Assembly: GCF_913773995.1 (NCBI RefSeq)
Contig: NZ_CAJYES010000190.1
Coordinates: 62,001-126,000, forward strand
Reading direction: 5' to 3'
Origin: an uncultured Pseudacidovorax sp.
Lineage (GTDB): Bacteria > Pseudomonadota > Gammaproteobacteria > Burkholderiales > Burkholderiaceae_C
DNA: 64,000 nt
Below the pieces are notes generated by a model. That model saw only the letters and a program-made list of their open reading frames with translations, was not told where the DNA came from and did not search any database. Shown piece by piece: positions 44,172 to 53,488 of this stretch (positions within the stretch are counted from its first letter, which is position 1; each line of letters begins with the position of its first letter). A program made the position numbers and the translations under genes.

Positions 44172-45015
44172 GCGTAGGCAAGTCTGAAGAATTTTAAATC
44201 ACAATAGGCCGCACGCTGATTTTTCGGGGTGAGAAATAGAATATTGATCTCGTTGGAAAATAATTATTAAAAATCATGAGTGGCTGGGCCCTCGCTTCTG
44301 CGCAGTTCGCCGGCATGACGCGCATGCGCCTCACACTCTAATAGAACGCTTCGTCAACAATTTAAATAATAATCTTATTTTCCCCCAAACACTTGTGTTT
44401 TAGTTGAAGGATGTTTTACTGTCAAGCTCAGGGGCGATCAGCGCGGAGATATACCGGGTACCGAGAAGCCTATCTGATCGGGACAAGGAAGAAGCGCAGG
44501 AAAGATCAGTCGCAGGTTTTGCCCAGCGGCGCGCATCAGCAAGTCCGGCGCATAGTCCGACGTACCTGTAAGTAGGTATTCCGTACTTGAATCGACAATT
44601 GCGTCCTCGGACGCGTCGAAGACGTGCTGAAGATAAGGCAACCAAGGCGATAAGGCTCGGTGCCAGGGTCGGACGCCCTCGATAGGAGCCGTAGGGTTTG
44701 GTCATCGAACAAGCTTCGCCAGGGGCCAGTTGGAGCAAGACTGCCCTTCCAGAAATAGAGATTCACCTGCAATGGGTGAATCCTGATTCGATACGCGAAA
44801 GGCAAAGCATGAGTGCGAGCTTTGCTAACTGTTGCTCGAAATTCATCGATCCTGTGGCATTTGGAGCGTCTTCGCGTTGAGTTGCATAGCAGGAGTCGGT
44901 CGCTCTGTCAAGTGCGAACAGCTACCTGCCGCAGCTTTTCGGTATGGAATGGAAGGCGTTCAATCCGGTTGGTCGCGACAACCCAACCCAACCAGTCTTT
45001 AACCGGAGAACTTTC
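44172..45015. other. Mostly non-coding AT-rich stretch within the element
   Basis: About 840 bases without a convincing gene. The first 250 bases are very AT-rich and could contain promoters or a replication/packaging signal. Short open frames on the minus strand between 44400 and 44805 have no start with a good ribosome-binding site and no recognisable domain; they may be relics of a decayed gene. Confidence 0.5.
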
Positions 45016-45474
45016 TTGACTGACCAACTGAACGAACGCAACGACGACGCTTACGAAGACCAACTGAACGCGGCACGCGGCAAAGCCCACCTGAAGGTGG
45101 TGGAGCGCGGCATCCAAGACCTGCGTCGCCGCGGCATCAACCCTCCTTGGAAGCATCTGATGAAGCTTGTCGACGCACCTGAACTCAAGGTTCTCGAGGC
45201 GGCCGAGTCGCGAATGACACCGTCTAACGAGCCGGTGAAGTGCTCCGACGCTCGCGCACAACTTGCCGATCTCGCATTGTTGCGAAAGGAGGAGCTCGTG
45301 GATTGGCTGCCCATCGAAAAATCTATGCTGGATCTTTGGCTTAAAGAGGGCAGCCGTTACTACGACCCCACGTTTCCGCAACCGTTCTACTTGAACAATA
45401 GCCGCATCCCCCTCTGGTTCGCCAAGGACATCGTGCACTGGGCTGAAGCTCAAGCAAGCAAGCGAACTGCCTAG
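45016..45474 (+). CDS. AlpA-like regulator/excisionase of the integrated element
   Basis: About 152 aa. The C-terminal 60 residues ('LRKEELVDWLPIEKSMLDLWLKEGSRYYDPTFPQPFYLNNSRIPLWFAKDIVHWAEAQ') have the AlpA winged-helix pattern: a short helix-turn-helix, a G-x-F/Y-P loop and a W-x-x-x-x-V/I-x-x-W ending. The N-terminal 90 residues are charged and helical and lack a known domain. AlpA proteins regulate integrase and excision in P4-like elements. TTG 45016 with GGAGA ahead is the preferred start; ATG 44944 in the same frame is possible. Confidence 0.65.
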   Translation: MTDQLNERNDDAYEDQLNAARGKAHLKVVERGIQDLRRRGINPPWKHLMKLVDAPELKVLEAAESRMTPSNEPVKCSDARAQLADLALLRKEELVDWLPIEKSMLDLWLKEGSRYYDPTFPQPFYLNNSRIPLWFAKDIVHWAEAQASKRTA

Positions 45475-45855
45475 CCAACCGCGGTCTCGATGCGCTGGAT
45501 TCGGGGTCAGGCTCGGATCCAACGCTTACCGCTCTCGAGGTCGAATTCTCGCTCTCAGCGGAGTCACTTTGCCGTCCCAACGTGTCGTCAAGAGGCGTCT
45601 GCTTCGTGGCTGACTCACGGGTACGAGCGGAGCTCCTGCGAGCAACCGCGCGGCCTACATCGACCCCTGCCCCGCATGAAATCTTGGACGAGACCCTGTG
45701 GACTCGCCCCAAGATAGGGGCCTTGATGCAGTAGCCGAATTCGTGGGTGCCTATTGATATTGAAAACGTGATGTTAAACCTCCTGCTAATCGCACGAGAT
45801 AAAACGCCTTTTCAAACACGAGAGGCATCTGCCTCATCACGAACATAAATCAACC
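45475..45855. other. Gap with a start-less open frame
   Basis: From 45447 to 45731 a plus-strand frame stays open and reads as a plausible protein tail ('VRAELLRATARPTSTPAPHEILDETLWTRPKIGALMQ') but has no acceptable start; it may be the remains of a gene cut by recombination. The last 120 bases are AT-richer and probably hold the promoter for the next gene. Confidence 0.4.
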
Positions 45856-47031
45856 ATGTCGAAGTCCAAAAAGCCAAATGCTGATCGAGCACCGAGCGGC
45901 ATGAAAGATTCAGGCTTGGCAAGTGCTGCGCAAGCAGCTATCAGCGCAAGCCGATACGAGCACTTGCCGAACGGTGACATTCATTTCGCACCAACATACG
46001 ACTATCCCATCGCCCACGTTGAGGCGTTGGGCCGAAAAATCGCTCGGGAAAAGAAGCCCTTGATGCGCATCGAGCCCGCGCCTGCTGGCATGGTGCGTCT
46101 GCGATTGACCGATCTCGGCAAGGACGTGCTGAAGGCGCTGAACGCGGACTGGCCTGCGATCGAAGCAGCCTACTTAGGCTACACCCTCAACCCTGTACTG
46201 CAGCTTTTCCTGCGCGTCATCCGCCAGGTGCCGCTCTCGGCTTTCGGCTTCCTGAACTGTCCGATGCCCCAGGAGTCGGCCATTGAGATCGCCGCCAATG
46301 TTGAGCGAGTCATGGTGAAGGCTCGATTTCGCCTGAAATCTGCTGCAATGAAAAGCGCAGTTGATAACTTCAGCCGTGGAGCCCGCGACAATTTCGCCCG
46401 CCTTATGAACGGCGTCGACTGGCTGGCTCAGCGTCATCGCAACGTGGTGAGCGTTCGCCTTGATCTGTATTTGCCGAAACGCGAGTCTGAGCCGTCCTCG
46501 ACCGATGCCGGTGCGCAGGAGGATGCGCGACGCTTAGCAGGCCTACGCGACGATTACGCACGCTGCTTGCGCCGCAAGTTCGGCAATTCGCTGATCGCCA
46601 CGGCGTCTGGCTTGGAGCATGGCCGTGCTCGAGGTTTTCACGTTCATCTATGGGCCGTGTTCAAACCCGCGGTCGCGGACGATATCGAGCAGTTCGCTGA
46701 AGGTCTCGGTCTTGAGTGGGCTGGCATGATCGATGGAGATGCTGCCTGCTTCTTCAACTGCCATAAAAAAATAACCAAGTACCGGTATCCAATGATCGGG
46801 CAGGTCGATCTTCATCAGCCCGACGTGATCGATGGCATCCGAGCGCTATGTACTTACTTTACCGCTGCTGCGCTTTTCGTGAAGCTCAACATAGATCGAC
46901 TGCGCACGTTCCGGATGTGGGGCTTTCCCAATGCGCCGCTGAGCAAGCCAGGCCCTAAGCCAAAAATGCGCACGCCCGTTATGCGGGTGCCGCTCCACTG
47001 GGCGCGCGACCGCTTTATTAAATGGATTTAA
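45856..47031 (+). CDS. Inovirus Gp2/YagK-YfjJ-family protein
   Basis: A 391-aa protein whose C-terminal half matches the pattern of YagK/YfjJ and inovirus Gp2-type proteins: 'RNVVSVRLDLYLPKRESEP', a helix with 'LRDDYARCLRRKFGNSLIATASGLEHGRARGFHVHLWAVF' (an H-x-H motif resembling the HUH metal site of rolling-circle initiators), and 'CFFNCHKKITKYRYPMIGQVD'. The N-terminal half has 'YEHLPNGDIHFAPTYDYPIAHVEALGRKIAREKKPLMRIEP'. The family is frequent in P4-like and inovirus-derived elements next to alpA; enzymatic function is unproven. A tiny gene and a second relative follow. Confidence 0.75.
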   Translation: MSKSKKPNADRAPSGMKDSGLASAAQAAISASRYEHLPNGDIHFAPTYDYPIAHVEALGRKIAREKKPLMRIEPAPAGMVRLRLTDLGKDVLKALNADWPAIEAAYLGYTLNPVLQLFLRVIRQVPLSAFGFLNCPMPQESAIEIAANVERVMVKARFRLKSAAMKSAVDNFSRGARDNFARLMNGVDWLAQRHRNVVSVRLDLYLPKRESEPSSTDAGAQEDARRLAGLRDDYARCLRRKFGNSLIATASGLEHGRARGFHVHLWAVFKPAVADDIEQFAEGLGLEWAGMIDGDAACFFNCHKKITKYRYPMIGQVDLHQPDVIDGIRALCTYFTAAALFVKLNIDRLRTFRMWGFPNAPLSKPGPKPKMRTPVMRVPLHWARDRFIKWI

Positions 47032-47041
47032 GGGGGCGCGG

Positions 47042-47206
47042 ATGAGAACCGATACAGAGCTATTCGAATTGAGCACAGAGTCGACAGCGCCCGGCAGTCT
47101 TCCCGCGCGAGCGCGGTGGTGCGCGCGTGGTCGAGTTCTTTTGCACGTTGCGCAGTACGGCTCGCAAACGCTTGCACAGGTCCGGGGGCGCGCGGGGATG
47201 CCATGA
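47042..47206 (+). CDS. 54-aa small protein coupled between the two Gp2-like genes
   Basis: A 54-codon frame begins 10 bases after the preceding gene, with AAGGGGG ahead of its ATG, and its stop overlaps the start of the next gene as ATGA (47203-47206). The sequence ('MRTDTELFELSTESTAPGSL', then a basic stretch and 'VAQYGSQTLAQVRGRAGMP') has no known domain. The ribosome-binding site and overlap support it as a translated leader or small protein; alternatively it serves only to couple translation. Confidence 0.5.
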   Translation: MRTDTELFELSTESTAPGSLPARARWCARGRVLLHVAQYGSQTLAQVRGRAGMP

Positions 47207-48303
47207 CTGCAAAGCCGCTGAAATCCACGGATAACGTGTTGGCCGCATACGAAGGCGCTCTACCCACGTCGCTCTTCGCCGCTCCCACGGAGATGGCGCA
47301 AGCGCTGGTGCCGCTATCGCCCGACTTGAACCGCCACCTCGCGCTGGAAGAGCTCGGAAAGCTTGCAAAACGCATTCCGCAGCACACTGAAGCGTGGGCA
47401 AGGGTCCGGCAGGTCGCGGCCGCTCCCCACCTTCTGACGCTCTGGCTCTCGAAGGATGCAGAGCGCTTCCTAGAATTGCTCGCGGTTCTGGCAGCCGATG
47501 TCGTTAAGCATACGCTGACCACGTCGATTCACCCGCGGCTGAGGGTGATCTTCGCAGAGGCAGCGACTGTTCTCCACTTAAGTCATTCGCCGGAGCGGCT
47601 TCTGGATGATCTTCGCCGCGATCCTTGGGGCGGGCTTGGAAAACTGGATGACCTACTTGCTTTACTAAGGAGGGGTTTGCATAGCCGAGCGCAGATCGAG
47701 CGCGAGCTCCAGCATGAGCGGCGTGAAGCCGGTAAATTCGCACGGCTTCGCGTCGGTCTCAGCGAAATCGCACGAGCGCATCCAGAAGCCGTGGTGCTGC
47801 GTGTCGAGCTCTACAGGGACATCGATGTGACTGACTTGGTCTATCCGGGCCCCGCTGCCCGAGCCGCAGCCCAGCGGCATAGCCGCTGGCTACAGCAGGT
47901 CAGAGCGACGTTTGGGTCCAACCTCGTCCACGTCCACCAGGCCCAGCAAAGAGGAGACATGGGCGACGCGGGCACACACGTGATGCTCATCGTGAAGGGG
48001 CAGGCTCAGAGCGCCATCGGCTCGCTGCAAGATCAATTGCTGGCATTGTGGAAAACTACGGCCGGTCATGGGGCGCGCGGCATCGCTTGTAAGGGTCCAG
48101 GGTTCAGGATTTATTGCCGAGGGCGTCAGTGGCCTACCGACGGAGACAGTCTCAAGGCCGAGCTTGCAGATGCGGCGCTATATTTTTTCTATTGCGGAGG
48201 GCCCGTCTCACCCTCCTTGCCTAAGCCCGCTAAGAGGCGACCGGGGTCCACCCGCCAAGGTGCAGATGGAGTTCTTGGGTTGCAGTGGCACGCGCGCTGC
48301 TAG
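47203..48303 (+). CDS. Second Gp2/YagK-like protein, divergent paralogue
   Basis: A 366-aa protein parallel in layout to the gene at 45856: 'EAVVLRVELYRDIDVTDL' corresponds to 'NVVSVRLDLYLPK', and 'DAGTHVMLIVKGQ' corresponds to 'GFHVHLWAVF', but the first histidine of the H-x-H is Thr, so the putative metal site is altered. 'ALYFFYCGGPVSPSLPKPAKRRPGS' near the end parallels the C-terminal region of the first. The start at 47203 overlaps the preceding 54-codon frame. Function unknown; the change suggests a structural or regulatory partner. Confidence 0.65.
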   Translation: MTAKPLKSTDNVLAAYEGALPTSLFAAPTEMAQALVPLSPDLNRHLALEELGKLAKRIPQHTEAWARVRQVAAAPHLLTLWLSKDAERFLELLAVLAADVVKHTLTTSIHPRLRVIFAEAATVLHLSHSPERLLDDLRRDPWGGLGKLDDLLALLRRGLHSRAQIERELQHERREAGKFARLRVGLSEIARAHPEAVVLRVELYRDIDVTDLVYPGPAARAAAQRHSRWLQQVRATFGSNLVHVHQAQQRGDMGDAGTHVMLIVKGQAQSAIGSLQDQLLALWKTTAGHGARGIACKGPGFRIYCRGRQWPTDGDSLKAELADAALYFFYCGGPVSPSLPKPAKRRPGSTRQGADGVLGLQWHARC

Positions 48304-48673
48304 CTGCAAGCCTGTAGGGCACGAGTCACAGGCGTGGCCGTGCCGCCTGAGCTAAGCCTCACTGGCGCACCATGCGGCGGTTCCGGGGCGCGGATGAACT
48401 CGTGCAACACCCTTTTGGATCTCCACACCTACCGGTCGCCTCGCTCTGCGCAAGAGCAGGAGCGTTGGGCTGTTGCCGGCTTCAGAGACACCTCGTTAAG
48501 GTGGAAGACGAAACTGGAGTTTGGTCATGGAGAGAAGAAGAACATTCAGCCGCAAGTTCAAGCTACGAGGCCACTAGGCTTCGGTCGGTGTCAAGGAAAC
48601 CGGTATCGGCCCGGAGTGTCGTCACATCCTTAGGAGAAAGCGGCGCAGGGGCTCTTCTTTGGCCATCTGCCGC
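48304..48673. other. Right-hand end of the element, no clear gene
   Basis: About 370 bases of moderate GC with short overlapping open frames on the plus strand that show no domain or good start. Backbone-like GC-rich sequence resumes at the LysR stop at 48674, so the element probably ends here. No tRNA-Arg 3' duplicate was found. Confidence 0.4.
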
Positions 48674-49558
48674 TCAAGTTCTCGCCGCCTGCCCGTGGAC
48701 CCATGCCAGGAAGGCCTCGACCGCGGGCCGCTTGGAGTGCCGCGCCGGGTAGACCGCGAAGTGCGCCTTCACCTTGATGCAGGGCGCCATGCCGAAGACC
48801 GGTTGCAGACGGCCCTCGCGGACGTGCTTGCCGGCCATGACGGCGCTCTCGAGCGCGACGCCGAGGCCCTGCGCCGCCGCGTCCAGCGACATCTGCGCGC
48901 GGTCGAAGCGCACGCTGAAGCGCTCCGGCGCGCGCCGGTTGGTGTGCGCGCGGAACCAGTCCGACCACTGCACCACGCTGACGTTGCTCTGGATCAGGGT
49001 CGCGTCCAGCAACTGCTCGGGCCGCGTCAATCCCTTCTCTGCGATGTAGGCGGCGCTGGCGAGCGGAACGATGGGCTCCTCGAACAGGGGCTCGATCACC
49101 AAGTCGCCCCAGTTGGGCACGCCGTAGCGGATGTCGATGTCCGCATGCCCCAGCGCAAAATCGCTGTGGGTGTGGGCCGCTGACAGGTTCAGCGCGATCT
49201 CCGGATGGGCGAGGGCGAATTCGCGCAGCCGCGGCATGAGCCACAGCGTGGCCAGACTGGGGGCACAGTGCACGTAGAGGCTGTTGCTCACACCCTGGCG
49301 CATGTCGTCGGTGGCCGAGCCCAGTGCCTGGATCGCACCGCCGACGCGTGACAGGTAGCGCTCGCCTGCCGCACTCAGGCGCACGCCGTGGGCGCTGCGC
49401 TCGAACAGGCGCGTGGACAGGAAGTCCTCGAGCCGCGCGATCTGGTGGCTGATCGCAGACGCCGTCACATGCAGCTCTGCCGCCGCCAGCGCGAAGCTGC
49501 GCCGCCTCGCGACGGCCTCGAAGGCCTGCAGGTTCGAAATGGGCGGTATGGCGGCCAT
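48674..49558 (-). CDS. LysR-family regulator (GcvA-like) divergent from the sugar ABC genes
   Basis: A 294-aa regulator: 'PPISNLQAFEAVARRRSFALAAAELHVTASAISHQIARLEDFLSTRLFERSAHGVRLSAAGERYL' is the GcvA-type DNA-binding domain; effector domain 'VHCAPSLATLWLMPRLREFALAHPEIALNL' and 'DIDIRYGVPNWGDLVIEPLFEE'. It faces a ribose-type ABC importer, lactonase, dehydrogenase and transketolase block across a 314-base spacer and is its likely regulator. Confidence 0.9.
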   Translation of the reverse strand: MAAIPPISNLQAFEAVARRRSFALAAAELHVTASAISHQIARLEDFLSTRLFERSAHGVRLSAAGERYLSRVGGAIQALGSATDDMRQGVSNSLYVHCAPSLATLWLMPRLREFALAHPEIALNLSAAHTHSDFALGHADIDIRYGVPNWGDLVIEPLFEEPIVPLASAAYIAEKGLTRPEQLLDATLIQSNVSVVQWSDWFRAHTNRRAPERFSVRFDRAQMSLDAAAQGLGVALESAVMAGKHVREGRLQPVFGMAPCIKVKAHFAVYPARHSKRPAVEAFLAWVHGQAART

Positions 49559-49872
49559 AGGGTCTACCCCTGCGTCAGTTGAAACGGCGTCATCTTAGGT
49601 TGAGAAGACATCGCTTGAGCTCATGCCGCTTCGCGGCGACCATGCGGGCCATTCGACGCCAATGACAAGGCGCTGTGCCAAGCCTCTGCGGTGCGTTCCC
49701 CCCGCGCTTGCAGGGGCTGGCACCCGGACATGGAGACTTCATCTTGCTTCGTTCACCGACCCTTGCCCGGCATGCGCGCGCGGGCCTTTACCGGATGGCA
49801 CCTGCACGCTGTGCGGACGTGCGCGGCGGCAGCCTCAGGCCCGTCTGAGCGGGCGCGCACAGGGAACCCGTC
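49559..49872. other. Divergent intergenic region between LysR and the ABC importer genes
   Basis: A 314-base spacer. Near the LysR start there are two similar TTGAG-containing segments about 15 bases apart (around 49600-49620), a possible LysR or activator-binding region. The rest is GC-rich with short frames of no support. Confidence 0.3.
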
Positions 49873-51366
49873 ATGACCTCCAGCGTCCTCGTCGTCGCCC
49901 GCGGTGTCCGCAAGAGCTTCGGGCCGACCCAGGTCCTCAAGGGGGTGGACTTCGCCATCCACGCCGGTGAAATTCATGCCCTGCTGGGCGGCAACGGCGC
50001 CGGCAAGTCCACCCTCATCAAGATACTCACCGGTATCGTGCCACGCGACAGCGGCGACCTGTCGCTCGACGGCCAGCCGCGCTCGCTGGACAACGTCCAC
50101 AAGGCCGCGAGCACGCTGGTGGCCGTGGTCCACCAGGAGATGGCGCTGCTGCCACATCTCAGCGTGGCCGAAAACATCGCGCTGCCGCAGGCGCGACGTG
50201 CATTGGCGATGGTCGACGCTGCTGCCGTGCGAACCAAGGCGCTGGAAGCGCTGACGCTCATCGACGAGGAATTCGCGCACCGTGCCCTTGACCAGCCCGT
50301 GGCGCGTCTGAGCCTGCACGAACGTCAGCTCGTCGAGATCGCGCGCACGCTGGCATCGGGCGCAAGGTTGCTGTTCCTGGACGAGCCCACCGCCAACCTC
50401 ACGGCCGCGGAATCGCAGCGGCTGTTCGAGGTGCTGCGGCGGCTGGTGCAGGTCCGGCGCATCGGCGTGGTCTTCGTCTCGCACCGCATGCGCGAGATCC
50501 GAGAGATCGCCGATGTCTGCAGCATCCTGCGCAACGGCACGACCGTGGTCGACCGCCTGCCCTTGGACCAGCTGACCGACGCGGACATCGTCGAGCGCAT
50601 GGGCCAGGGCGACGCGGCGCGCGCCCCGCATGCGGCGCCTCGCGGCGTGCGCGCGGCAGTCGATCCGAAGGATGCGATCCGACTGGAATGCGAAGGAATG
50701 AAGGTGCACATCGCCCCGGGCAGCGTGCTCGGGCTGGCAGGGGCGCCTGCGGGCCCGTCGGCTCTGATCGACCAACTGGTCGGCGCCGCCGGGGCGCAGG
50801 GACGCTGGCGGCTGGCCGTGCGCGACCGGGTGCTGGACACGCGCTCGCCGCGCAAGGCGCTGGCCGCGGGCGTGGGCTACGTGTCGGGCGACCGGGCCAA
50901 CAAGGGGCTGCTGCTGAGCCTGCCGATCATCGACAACCTGATGGCGTCCCGCCGCGTGCGGCAGGGCGACATCTGGGTGCGCGCGGCCGAGCAGGTGCAG
51001 GCCCAGCGGCTCATGGACGGCCTGTCCGTGAAGGGCCACCTGTGGCAGCTGCCGAGTGCCCTGTCGGGCGGCACGCAGCAGAAGCTGCTGATCGCGCGGT
51101 GGACGCAGCTGGCGCCGTCGGTGCTAGTGCTGGAGGAGCCGACGCGCGGCGTGGACATCGGCACCAAGAAGGAGATCTATGCGCAGATCCGCGAGCTGGC
51201 CGCGCGCGGCACCACCGTCATCTGGTGGTCCACCGAGAACGTCGAGCTCAAGGAGGTGTGCGACCTTGCGCTCGCCTTCGATCCCGACGGCCAGCCGACC
51301 GCGCTGCTCGCGCACGAAGAACTGACCGAAGAGCGCCTGGCCGATGCCACCGGCATGGCCGCCTGA
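49873..51366 (+). CDS. Ribose-type sugar ABC transporter ATP-binding protein
   Basis: A 497-aa protein with two ABC domains, the RbsA/MglA arrangement. Domain 1: Walker A 'GGNGAGKST' (39-47), signature 'LSLHERQLVEIARTLA', Walker B 'LLFLDEPTANLT'. Domain 2: a degenerate Walker A ('LGLAGAPAGPSALIDQLVG', usual in this family), signature 'LSGGTQQKLLIARW' and 'VLVLEEPTRGVDIGTKKEIY'. It energises uptake of a monosaccharide or polyol with the permease and binding protein encoded next. First gene of the operon. Confidence 0.93.
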   Translation: MTSSVLVVARGVRKSFGPTQVLKGVDFAIHAGEIHALLGGNGAGKSTLIKILTGIVPRDSGDLSLDGQPRSLDNVHKAASTLVAVVHQEMALLPHLSVAENIALPQARRALAMVDAAAVRTKALEALTLIDEEFAHRALDQPVARLSLHERQLVEIARTLASGARLLFLDEPTANLTAAESQRLFEVLRRLVQVRRIGVVFVSHRMREIREIADVCSILRNGTTVVDRLPLDQLTDADIVERMGQGDAARAPHAAPRGVRAAVDPKDAIRLECEGMKVHIAPGSVLGLAGAPAGPSALIDQLVGAAGAQGRWRLAVRDRVLDTRSPRKALAAGVGYVSGDRANKGLLLSLPIIDNLMASRRVRQGDIWVRAAEQVQAQRLMDGLSVKGHLWQLPSALSGGTQQKLLIARWTQLAPSVLVLEEPTRGVDIGTKKEIYAQIRELAARGTTVIWWSTENVELKEVCDLALAFDPDGQPTALLAHEELTEERLADATGMAA

Positions 51367-51387
51367 ACAATCCCTGGAGACATCGAC

Positions 51388-52383
51388 ATGAGTTCCCTGT
51401 TGGGCAGCACGTCCCACCCGCCGCGCGCCGCGGCCTCCTCGCCCTGGCGCGCGATCGCCGGTTACCGAACCGAGATCGCCATCGCCGCGGCCATCGTGCT
51501 GCTCGAACTGTTCGTCGGGGCCCTCATTCCAGCAGCCCTGAGCTGGGGCAATTTCGCCAACGTGATGCAGGCCGCTGCGCCCCTGGTCATCATGGCCATC
51601 GGCGTGCTGCTGGTGGTGGTCACCGGCGGCATCGACCTGTCCGTGGGCTCGGTGTTCTCGCTGGCCGGCATGGTGACCGCACTGGCCATGTCGCAGGGCC
51701 TGGGCGCTGTGGGCTCCAGCATCGCCGGCCTGTCGGTGGGCGTGGTGTTCGGCGCCATCAACGGCTTCCTGGTGGCCTGGGTGGGGCTGGCGCCCTTCGT
51801 GGTCACGCTGATCACCTATGCGGTGGCGGCCAGCCTGGCCTTCATCGTCACCAACGGCCATTCGATGCCGGTGCCGGAGCCGGACTACTGGCTGCTCAAC
51901 GCGGGCAGCCTTGTGCCCGGCCTGGTGAACCATGTGCTGTACTGCATCGTGCTGCTGGTGGCCGTCGAGTTCGGCCTCAAGAAGGTGGTCGCCGGGCGCT
52001 GGCTCTACGCGGTGGGCAGCAGCAGCCAGGCGGCCGGGCTGCTGGGCATTCCGGTGCGGGGCGTGCGCATGATGGCGTACGTTGCCTCGGGCCTGCTGGC
52101 GGCCTTCAGCGCGCTCATCAGCATCTCGTACATCAGCAATGCCGAGGCGACGGCCGGCTCGCCCCTGATGCTGCAGGCCATCGCGGCCGTGGTGATCGGC
52201 GGCGCCAGCCTTGCCGGCGGCACCGGCTCCGCCGTGGGCGCCATGCTCGGCGCGCTGATGATCACCGTGATCCAGAACGGCGTGAACCTGATCGGCATCA
52301 ACAGCTTCTGGCAGGGCACGGTCACCGGGTTGGTCATTCTGGCCGCGGCGTTGATCGATCGTTTCAGCAAACAGCGGCGCTAG
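51388..52383 (+). CDS. Ribose-type sugar ABC transporter permease
   Basis: A 331-aa inner-membrane protein with about eight to ten helices of the RbsC family: 'APLVIMAIGVLLVVVTGGIDLSVGSVFSLAGMVTALAM', 'FGAINGFLVAWVGLAPFVVTLITYAVAASLAFIVTNG', 'RWLYAVGSSSQAAGLLGIPVRGVRMMAYVASGLLAAFSALI' (coupling-helix region) and 'AIAAVVIGGASLAGGTGSAVGAMLGALMITVIQNGVNLIGI'. TGGAGAC precedes ATG 51388. Next to the ATPase and binding protein genes. Confidence 0.94.
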   Translation: MSSLLGSTSHPPRAAASSPWRAIAGYRTEIAIAAAIVLLELFVGALIPAALSWGNFANVMQAAAPLVIMAIGVLLVVVTGGIDLSVGSVFSLAGMVTALAMSQGLGAVGSSIAGLSVGVVFGAINGFLVAWVGLAPFVVTLITYAVAASLAFIVTNGHSMPVPEPDYWLLNAGSLVPGLVNHVLYCIVLLVAVEFGLKKVVAGRWLYAVGSSSQAAGLLGIPVRGVRMMAYVASGLLAAFSALISISYISNAEATAGSPLMLQAIAAVVIGGASLAGGTGSAVGAMLGALMITVIQNGVNLIGINSFWQGTVTGLVILAAALIDRFSKQRR

Positions 52384-52452
52384 GCGCTGCCTTCGCGTCC
52401 ACCCGCAGGCCCCCGGCCCCCGCTCCCTTTTCCCACCCCAAGGAGACATCCC

Positions 52453-53457
52453 ATGACATCCCGCTCCCTCACGACGCTCGCGCGGCTCGCGGGCATCTGC
52501 TCGCTGGCCCTGTCCGGTGCGCTCGTCCTGACGCCCGCGGCGCAGGCGCAGGACAAGAAGCTCACCGTGGCCTATATCGCGCCCTCGCTGGACATCAGCT
52601 ACTGGCAATGGGTGGGCTACGGCGTGAAGACCAAAGCGGCCGAGCTGGGCATGAACTATGTCGAATACACCAGCGAAAACTCGCCGGCCAAGCAGATGGA
52701 CAACATCCGTACCGCCGTGACCAAGGGCGTCGATGCCATCGTCATCGGCCCGGTCAACTCCACCGGCACGCCGCCGGTCCTCGCCTTCCTGAAGGACAAG
52801 AAGGTGCCCATCGCCTTCGCCGGCATCGGGCCCCAGGCCGGCCAGACCGACTACGTCTCCGCCGTGACGGCCAACAACTACGACACGGGCAAGGCGCAGG
52901 GCAGCTTCGTATGCAAGCTGGCGAAGGAGCGCGGCGGCAACAAGGTCGGCATGCTGTCGCTGCCGCAGGACCGCGAGAACGCGCAGAAGTACCTCAAGGG
53001 AGCGACCGAGTCCTTCAAGGCGGACGGCTGCGACCTGGTGCAGATGCTGCAGACGCGCGGCTTGACGGTGAACGAGGCCGTGGCCCAGGCCAATGACCTG
53101 CTGACCGCCCACCCCGACGTCAAGGCCATCTACGGCATGTACGACGAGGCCGGCACCGGTGCCGCCAAGGCATTGCAGACCCGCAACCTGGTCGGCAAGG
53201 TGGCCGTGGTGACGGCCGACGGCAGCCCCACCACCATCAAGCTGCTGCGCGAAGGCGCAATCCAGGGCATCTTCCTGCAGGAGGCCGGCGGCCAGGGCAT
53301 CGACGCCACGGAGCAGGTGTACAACGCCCTCAAGGGCAAGCCGACAAAGAAAGAGTTGGCTTTGGTGATGCCGCTGGTCACGAGCGAGACCATCACCGAC
53401 CCGGCGGTGCAGGCCACGGTCAAGCGGGTGTATCCGCCCTCGGCCGGCGCGTACTGA
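52453..53457 (+). CDS. Ribose-type periplasmic sugar-binding protein
   Basis: A 334-aa secreted receptor: signal '[25 protein letters not shown]' with likely cleavage after AQA, then the type I periplasmic-binding fold '[31 protein letters not shown]', '[41 protein letters not shown]' and '[25 protein letters not shown]'. Ligand pocket residues differ from RbsB, so the sugar is unknown. AAGGAGAC lies ahead of ATG 52453. Confidence 0.93.
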   Translation: MTSRSLTTLARLAGICSLALSGALVLTPAAQAQDKKLTVAYIAPSLDISYWQWVGYGVKTKAAELGMNYVEYTSENSPAKQMDNIRTAVTKGVDAIVIGPVNSTGTPPVLAFLKDKKVPIAFAGIGPQAGQTDYVSAVTANNYDTGKAQGSFVCKLAKERGGNKVGMLSLPQDRENAQKYLKGATESFKADGCDLVQMLQTRGLTVNEAVAQANDLLTAHPDVKAIYGMYDEAGTGAAKALQTRNLVGKVAVVTADGSPTTIKLLREGAIQGIFLQEAGGQGIDATEQVYNALKGKPTKKELALVMPLVTSETITDPAVQATVKRVYPPSAGAY

Positions 53458-53488
53458 TCTTTTCTCTTCTCACCTTCGCAGGCCCCTC

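Noticed and set aside
44400-44805. Three overlapping minus-strand open frames in the integrated element
   Set aside because: None has a good ribosome-binding site, a recognisable domain or a frame clearly better than the others; treated as non-coding or decayed sequence.
48334-48752. Short plus-strand frames at the right end of the element
   Set aside because: They overlap each other in different frames and extend into the opposite-strand LysR gene; no domain seen.
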